DNA of 64,000 nucleotides from Actinoplanes italicus. Its GTDB lineage: Bacteria; Actinomycetota; Actinomycetes; Mycobacteriales; Micromonosporaceae. Every line of letters begins with the position of its first letter. Within the stretch, counting starts at the first letter, position 1. The translations under genes were made by a program, and so were the position numbers. The stretch lies in contig NZ_PVMZ01000006.1 in NCBI RefSeq assembly GCF_003001815.1, positions 124,001 through 188,000 on the forward strand, read 5' to 3'. The notes below the pieces were generated by a model, which was given only the letters and a program-made list of their open reading frames with translations, was not told where the DNA came from and searched no databases. Positions 59,154 through 64,000 of the stretch are shown here, one piece after another.

Positions 59154-59227
59154 ACAGAGGCTTTAACGTTCCTTTAAGGTCAAATTCTCCGACGTTCTCA
59201 CCGACCGCCGATAACAGAAACTTCCCC

Positions 59228-59278
59228 GCTGTCGCGCACCGCTGTCTCAGCTCACGCGAGACAGCGGTGCGCGACAGC
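59228..59278. terminator. 21-bp perfect-stem hairpin after the GH51 gene
   Basis: The left arm 59228-59248 (GCTGTCGCGCACCGCTGTCTC, described by its ends) pairs perfectly with 59258-59278 around a 9-base loop. It starts 8 bp past the arabinofuranosidase stop. The CACCGCTGTC core is shared with the hairpin at 5631-5670. Confidence 0.8.
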
Positions 59279-59285
59279 CGCGGGG

Positions 59286-60809
59286 TCAGCGGGTGAAGCG
59301 GATGGCGGTCCAGGAGACTCGGGGCAGGGACAGGGTGACGGCTCCGCCGTCGACCGTGATCGCGCCGCCGGGGACGTCCGTCAGAGGGCGCAGCGTGACC
59401 CGCTCCGGGGCGTCCTTGCTGTTGCTCGCGTAGACGTCGTCGTCAGTCAGCGTCCAGGACTCGGCGACGGTCAGGCCGGCTCCGAGGGCGCTCAGGTCCA
59501 CGCCGAACTCGACCGGGTTCGCCACGTCCCGGTTCACCGCGAACAGGGTCACGTCGCCGGTGGCCGCGTCGTGGGTGGCGACCGCGTCGACCAGCGGGGC
59601 GGGCCCGTACTTCGCCGTCTCGTAGGTCGGCGCGTCGATGTGCAGGCGCAGCACGTCGCCCTTGGCCAGTGCGGCGGTCTTGGCGAACGGGTGGAAGATG
59701 GTCTGCCTCCAGGCCGGGCCGCCGGGCTCGGTCATGATCGGGGCGATCACGTTGACGAGCTGCGCCTGGCAGGCCGCGGTCACCCGATCGCTGTGCCGCA
59801 GCAGCGAGATCAGCAGGTTGCCGACCACCACGGCGTCCGCGACGTTGTACCGGTCCTCGATGACCCGCGGGGCGACCTTCCACTCCTCGGGCAGCGGGGC
59901 GTTCTGGAAGCGGGAGAGATACCAGACGTTCCACTCGTCGAACGACAGGTTGATCTTCTTGGTGCTCTTGAGCCGGGCACCGACCGCGTCCGCCGTGGCC
60001 ACGATGCTGTTCACGAAGAAGTCCATGTCGACCGCCGAGGCCAGGAAGGAACCCAGGTCGCCGTCGTGCTCCTCGTAGTACGCGTGGCAGGACACGTAAT
60101 CCACCACGTCGTACGCGTGCTCGAGCACCGTCGACTCCCAGGTGCCGAACGTCGGCATCGAGGAGGACGAGCTGCCGCAGGCGACCAGTTCCAGATCCGG
60201 TTCGGCCGAGCGGAGAGCCCGCGCCGTGCTGGCCGCGAGAAGGCCGTACTCCTCGGGGGTCTTGTGCCCGGTCTGCCAGGGGCCGTCCAATTCATTGCCG
60301 AGACACCAGACCTTGATGCCGTACGGCTTCTCCGCCCCGTTGGCCCGGCGCTGCTCGGACAGGGCCGTCCCCTCCGGGTGGTTGATGTACTCGTGGACGT
60401 CGAGCGCCTCCTGCACACCACGGGTGCCGAGGTTGACCGCGTACATGATCTCGACGTCGGCCTTCTCCGCCCACTTGGCGAACTCGTCGATGCCGACCTC
60501 GTTGGTCTCGATGCTGCGCCAGGCCAGGTCGCGCCGGCGGGGCCGCTGCCCGCGCGGGCCGACGCCGTCCTCCCAGCGGTAGCCGGAGACGAAGTTGCCG
60601 CCCGGGTAGCGGACCATGGTGACGCCCAGCTCACGGGCGAGCGCCAGCACGTCGGTGCGGAAGCCGTCCTCGTCGGCCAGCGGGTGGTCCGGTTCGTAGA
60701 TGCCGGTGTAGACGCAGCGGCCCATGTGCTCGACGAACGAGCCGAAGGTGCGGCGGCTGACGGGCGCCACGACGGCAGCCGGATTCAATGCGACACGCGC
60801 ACGGAGCAT
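59286..60809 (-). CDS. GH51 alpha-L-arabinofuranosidase
   Basis: A 507-residue intracellular glycosidase releasing L-arabinose from arabinan or arabinoxylan fragments. GH51 landmarks: MVRYPGGNFVSGYRWEDGVGP, acid/base Glu in KVWCLGNELDGPWQ and nucleophile Glu in INLSFDEWNVWYL. The C-terminal jelly-roll domain runs from ~390. No signal peptide, so it acts on imported oligosaccharides, fitting the transporter genes immediately upstream (40-bp gap). AAGGGA precedes the ATG. Single operon order: binding protein, two permeases, this enzyme. Confidence 0.95.
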   Translation of the reverse strand: MLRARVALNPAAVVAPVSRRTFGSFVEHMGRCVYTGIYEPDHPLADEDGFRTDVLALARELGVTMVRYPGGNFVSGYRWEDGVGPRGQRPRRRDLAWRSIETNEVGIDEFAKWAEKADVEIMYAVNLGTRGVQEALDVHEYINHPEGTALSEQRRANGAEKPYGIKVWCLGNELDGPWQTGHKTPEEYGLLAASTARALRSAEPDLELVACGSSSSSMPTFGTWESTVLEHAYDVVDYVSCHAYYEEHDGDLGSFLASAVDMDFFVNSIVATADAVGARLKSTKKINLSFDEWNVWYLSRFQNAPLPEEWKVAPRVIEDRYNVADAVVVGNLLISLLRHSDRVTAACQAQLVNVIAPIMTEPGGPAWRQTIFHPFAKTAALAKGDVLRLHIDAPTYETAKYGPAPLVDAVATHDAATGDVTLFAVNRDVANPVEFGVDLSALGAGLTVAESWTLTDDDVYASNSKDAPERVTLRPLTDVPGGAITVDGGAVTLSLPRVSWTAIRFTR

Positions 60810-60849
60810 GGTTGTTCCCTTTGCAAGAAAAGAAGAGGAGATGCGCGGG

Positions 60850-61695
60850 TTACTTGACGGAGCCGATGGTCAGGCCGCCGCGCCAGTACCGCTGGAGCAT
60901 CAGGAAGGCCGCGATCAGGGGCACGATCGCCACGAGCGCGCCGGTCACGATCACGTTGAACGTGGCCGCTCCGCCGTTGCCCATGATCGCCGACATGTAC
61001 CAGGCCCGGAGGCCGACGGTCAGCGGGTAGAGCTGGTCGTCGCTCAGCATCACCAGCGGCAGGAAGAAGTTGTTCCAGGACGCGACCATGCTGAACAGCA
61101 GGACGGTGACCAGGGCCGGCCTCATCGCGGGCAGGGCCACACTGCGGAACACCCGGAACTCGCCGGCGCCGTCGATGCGGGCCGCCTCGAGCATCTCGTC
61201 CGGGATCGAGTCGTGGACGTACACCCTCAGCAGGTAGACGCCGAACGGGTTGAGCAGCGACGGCAGGATCACGGCCCAGATCGTGTCGACCATGTTCGCC
61301 TGTGACATCAGCAGGTACGTGGGCAGCACGAGCGCCGTGGCCGGCACCATGATCAGACCCAGCAGCAGCGCGAACAGGGCGTTGCGGCCCGGGAAGCGCA
61401 GCTTGGCGAAGGCGTACCCGGCGAGCGCCGAGATCACCGTGGCGCCGACGCCGCTGACGACCGCGTAGAACGCCGAGTTGCGCAGCCAGGTGAGGTACAC
61501 CCCGTCGTTCTGCGCGAACAGCAGCTTCAGGTTGTCGATCAGCTGGAAGTCGGAGAACCACAGCGACGAGGACTGGAACAGACCGTCGTTGTTCTTGGTC
61601 GCGGCGACCAGCAGCCACCAGAACGGGAGCAGGAAGTAGATCGCCAGCAGGCCCATCACGACGTGGGCGGCGACGCTGCCTTTCTTGAAGCTCAT
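60850..61695 (-). CDS. Sugar ABC transporter permease, MalG-like
   Basis: 281 residues, six membrane helices, with the EAA-type loop DSIPDEMLEAARIDGAGEFRVFRSVALPAMRPAL that contacts the ATPase. The CUT1-type MalG half. It starts in an ATGA overlap with the MalF-like gene. No ATP-binding gene is in the cluster, so a shared MsiK-type ATPase elsewhere probably energises it, as is usual in actinobacteria. Confidence 0.93.
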   Translation of the reverse strand: MSFKKGSVAAHVVMGLLAIYFLLPFWWLLVAATKNNDGLFQSSSLWFSDFQLIDNLKLLFAQNDGVYLTWLRNSAFYAVVSGVGATVISALAGYAFAKLRFPGRNALFALLLGLIMVPATALVLPTYLLMSQANMVDTIWAVILPSLLNPFGVYLLRVYVHDSIPDEMLEAARIDGAGEFRVFRSVALPAMRPALVTVLLFSMVASWNNFFLPLVMLSDDQLYPLTVGLRAWYMSAIMGNGGAATFNVIVTGALVAIVPLIAAFLMLQRYWRGGLTIGSVK

Positions 61696-62618
61696 TGCAG
61701 CGCGCTCCTCTTCCGGGTGGCGAACAGGAAGATGTACGACCCGATGAAGACCACCGCGCCGAGCAGGAACGAGATCGCCGCCGAGTAGTTGTACTGCTGG
61801 AACGAGAACGCCTGGTTGTAGGCGTACACGTTGGGTGTGTAGTGCTGGGTGATCGCGCCCGGGTTGAGCGGCTGCAGGATCAGCGGCTCGGTGAAGAACT
61901 GCAGGGTGCCCATGATGGTGAAGAGCGTGGCCAGGACGAGCGCCGACGAGATCATCGGCGTCTTGATCCGCAGAGCGATCTGCACCTCGCCGGCGCCGTC
62001 GATCTTCGCCGACTCGTATGTCTCGCGGGGCAGGCCCTGCAGTGCCGCGTACAGGACGATCATGTTGTAACCGGCCCACTGCCAGGTCGTGATGTTGCCC
62101 AGCGACGCCAGCACCGTGTCACTGGAGACGAAGTCGATGCCCAGGCCGGAGAACGGGCCGAGGCTGTCGCTGTACAGGAAGCCCCACATCAGCGTGCCGA
62201 TGACCACCGGGACGGCGTAAGGAACGAACGCCGCGAGCCGGAAGAACCGGGAGAACCGGGAGGTGGCCGCGTCGATCAGCAGCGCCGCGAGCAGGGCCAC
62301 ACCGATCATCACCGGTGTCTGGATCAGTCCGAAGATCAGGACCCGGACCACGCCCTCACGGACCAGCGGGTCGTCGATCGCCTGCTTGTAGTTGTCGAAG
62401 AACGCGAAGACCTCGCCCTCGATCAGGGTCGACCGGTAGAGGCTGATCTTGAACGCGTACGCCATCGGCAGCAGCAGGAACGCGACCAGCAGCACCGCGA
62501 ACGGGAGCACGAAGAGCCAGCCGGCGGCCGCCTCCCGCCGGTGGGAGCGCCGTCCGGTCTTCTCCGAGGGCCCCGCGGCCGCCGGAGCGGCCGCGGGGGA
62601 AGTCTGTACCTCGGTCAT
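61692..62618 (-). CDS. Sugar ABC transporter permease, MalF-like
   Basis: 308 residues. Cytoplasmic Ala/Pro-rich N-terminus, then six membrane helices (first WLFVLPFAVLLVAFLLLPMAYAF) and the EAA loop GLPRETYESAKIDGAGEVQIALRIKTPMISSAL. Partner of the MalG-like permease. Its start shares one base with the stop of the binding-protein gene (TAATG). Confidence 0.93.
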   Translation of the reverse strand: MTEVQTSPAAAPAAAGPSEKTGRRSHRREAAAGWLFVLPFAVLLVAFLLLPMAYAFKISLYRSTLIEGEVFAFFDNYKQAIDDPLVREGVVRVLIFGLIQTPVMIGVALLAALLIDAATSRFSRFFRLAAFVPYAVPVVIGTLMWGFLYSDSLGPFSGLGIDFVSSDTVLASLGNITTWQWAGYNMIVLYAALQGLPRETYESAKIDGAGEVQIALRIKTPMISSALVLATLFTIMGTLQFFTEPLILQPLNPGAITQHYTPNVYAYNQAFSFQQYNYSAAISFLLGAVVFIGSYIFLFATRKRSALQ

Positions 62619-63967
62619 TACTGGACCTTGAAGCCCTGCTGGGTGGCGTAGGTCTTGATGTTCTCCTGCGCGGCGTCCAGCGACGCCGTCCAGGACGTCT
62701 TCTTCTCGATCGCCTGGCCCAGGTTGGTGGTCAGCTGGTTGAAGTTGTAGCTGTTGAACGGGCTCCAGTCGAGCTCGCCGATCGCGCTGTAGGCCGGCAC
62801 GAAGACCTCGTTGACCTTCTGGCCACCGAAGAAGTCGTAGGTCTTGCCGGTGAAGGCGTCCGACTCGAGCACCGGGGTGACGGTCGGGAAGAGGAACGCC
62901 TTGTCGATACCGATCTTCCAGGCCTCGGTGTTCTTGGCGCCGAAGATCTCGATGGCGACCTTGGCCGCGATGTCCGGGTACTTGGCCTGGTCGGTCACCG
63001 CGAACGACGAGCCACCCCAGTCACCCTGCGCGTTGGCGCCGGCGGTCCACTGCGGCAGCGGGGCGACCTTCCACTTGCCGGCCGCACCGCCGGCGTTGGC
63101 CTGGATGTAACCGGGGCCCCAGCCGGCCGCGAGATAGGTGGCGTACTTCTCCGAGCCGAGACCGTTGTAGAAGTCCGTGGTGTGGAAGGCGGTGGTGTCG
63201 GCGAGGCCGTTGTTGACCATGCCCTCCCAGTATTCGAAGACCTTCTTGGCCTCGGCGCTGTTGACGTTCACGCCGATGCTGCTCGGGTTCGCGATGTCGT
63301 AGGTGTACGGCTTGGCGCCGGCCTGCCAGAACAGACCGGTCATGAAGCCGCCGTCGTTGGCGCCGAAGTCGGTCATGAAGCTCTTGCCACCGGAGGCGGC
63401 CTTCAGCTTCTCGGCCTGCGCCTTGTACTCGTCCCACGTGGTCGGGACGGTCAGGTTGTACTTCTTGAAGATGTCGTCGCGGTACATCATCGCCATGGGG
63501 CCGGCGTCGACCGGGATCGCGTAGACCTGCTCACCGGAGCTGACCTGGCTCCAGGCCCAGCCCGCGTAGTCGCCCTTGACGTCGTTCGCACCGTACTTGC
63601 CGAGGTCGACCAGATGCTTGGTGAGCGCGAAGGTGGGGATCTCCTGCAGCTCCAGCATCACCACGTCGGGCGCGCCCTTGCCTGCCTTCAGCGCGGTCTG
63701 CAGCTTGGTGTACTGGTCCTGGCCGGTGCCCGCGTTCGTCCACTCGATCTTGACATCGGTGTGGGTGGCGTTGAACTGGTCGACGACGGCCTTGAACTCC
63801 GGGTACCAGGCCCACACCTTGACGGTGACCGTGCCGGTGGGCTTCTCGGCGGGTTTGTCGTCGTCACCGCCGCTGCTGCAACCGGTCAGCGCGAGGGCCG
63901 TCGCCGCGACCGCCGCCACAACTGATCGCCGACTGACTCTCCGTGCACTAAAGTTGCCGATGTTCAC
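62618..63967 (-). CDS. Extracellular sugar-binding lipoprotein of an ABC transporter
   Basis: A 449-residue CUT1-type solute-binding protein. Twin-Arg-like and hydrophobic signal (RRVSRRSVVAAVAATALALTGC) with lipobox LTGC, Cys at ~30. The mature domain opens VTVKVWAWYPEFKAVVDQFNATHTDVKIEW and includes GAPDVVMLELQEIP and the hinge WDEYKAQAEKLK. Given the GH51 enzyme in the operon, the ligand is probably an arabinose-containing oligosaccharide. GTG start with GAGGA five bases upstream. First gene of the operon; its promoter is just outside or at the right edge. Confidence 0.94.
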   Translation of the reverse strand: MNIGNFSARRVSRRSVVAAVAATALALTGCSSGGDDDKPAEKPTGTVTVKVWAWYPEFKAVVDQFNATHTDVKIEWTNAGTGQDQYTKLQTALKAGKGAPDVVMLELQEIPTFALTKHLVDLGKYGANDVKGDYAGWAWSQVSSGEQVYAIPVDAGPMAMMYRDDIFKKYNLTVPTTWDEYKAQAEKLKAASGGKSFMTDFGANDGGFMTGLFWQAGAKPYTYDIANPSSIGVNVNSAEAKKVFEYWEGMVNNGLADTTAFHTTDFYNGLGSEKYATYLAAGWGPGYIQANAGGAAGKWKVAPLPQWTAGANAQGDWGGSSFAVTDQAKYPDIAAKVAIEIFGAKNTEAWKIGIDKAFLFPTVTPVLESDAFTGKTYDFFGGQKVNEVFVPAYSAIGELDWSPFNSYNFNQLTTNLGQAIEKKTSWTASLDAAQENIKTYATQQGFKVQ

Positions 63968-64000
63968 TGGGTCCTCACAGACAAGTAGATGCGTATCCAG

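Overview
The window is high-GC, gene-dense actinobacterial DNA. The gene families point to Micromonosporaceae, most likely an Actinoplanes-like organism: SARP/AfsR regulators, cyclic-di-GMP and chemotaxis-type signalling, a desferrioxamine locus, secreted polysaccharide hydrolases and a type VII-style toxin module. The genus is an inference from gene content; there is no rRNA or marker gene here to fix it.

Region by region. 0-2 kb: the end of an EAL protein and a convergent FprA-type ferredoxin reductase. 2.2-4.9 kb: a compact polymorphic-toxin operon (YbaB-like protein, EspC-like protein, WXG-type protein, CdiA-CT-like nuclease, SitI3-like immunity protein). 5-8.5 kb: secreted phospholipase A2, GH19 chitinase, a methyltransferase and a peptidoglycan-binding protein pair. 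8.5-9.9 kb: gene-free repeat-rich DNA, then a Gly-Cys-Val tRNA operon. 10-13.5 kb: hydrolase, methyltransferase and a SARP regulator fused to an alpha/beta hydrolase. 13.5-18.4 kb: a membrane GGDEF-EAL protein and a methyl-accepting protein ending in a PilZ domain. 18.5-24.6 kb: an AfsR-like regulator, membrane dipeptidase, MpaB/Lcp-type oxygenase and a divergent TetR regulator. 24.6-27.2 kb: gene-poor DNA with large tandem repeats, including a hexamer array able to form G-quadruplexes on the minus strand. 27.2-30.1 kb: a Cthe_2159/VTC/DUF4956 operon. 30.3-35.2 kb: a DrrAB-like ABC exporter facing a second AfsR-like regulator. 35.3-39.1 kb: small membrane protein, DUF1028 protein, a phage-like lytic pair and a second copy of the Gly-Cys-Val tRNA operon. 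39.2-43 kb: GNAT protein, a perfect 56-bp palindrome, a pentamer array, then an ApbE / FMN-binding / ferric-reductase-like operon. 43.1-45.8 kb: cobalamin genes cobL, cobM and cobK. 45.9-49.7 kb: small membrane and unknown proteins. 49.8-57.2 kb: a desferrioxamine-type siderophore operon behind an iron box. 57.4-64 kb: GH64 beta-1,3-glucanase, GH51 arabinofuranosidase and its sugar ABC transporter.

The most unusual system is the siderophore operon. It holds DesA and DesB homologues, a single DesC-DesD fusion and, as fourth gene, a penicillin-acylase/PvdQ-like Ntn-hydrolase fused to a second siderophore-type GNAT acyltransferase and lacking a signal peptide. One operon therefore carries two hydroxylamine acyltransferase domains and a built-in amidase, which suggests acyl exchange or editing on the siderophore. 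The second notable system is the type VII-style toxin operon, in which the WXG domain and the nuclease are separate proteins. Others are a SARP-alpha/beta hydrolase fusion, a chemoreceptor-PilZ fusion beside a GGDEF-EAL protein, SARP-type heptamer repeats before the DrrAB exporter, and the duplicated tRNA operon.

Functions rest on recognisable motifs and family knowledge read by eye; no database search was run.
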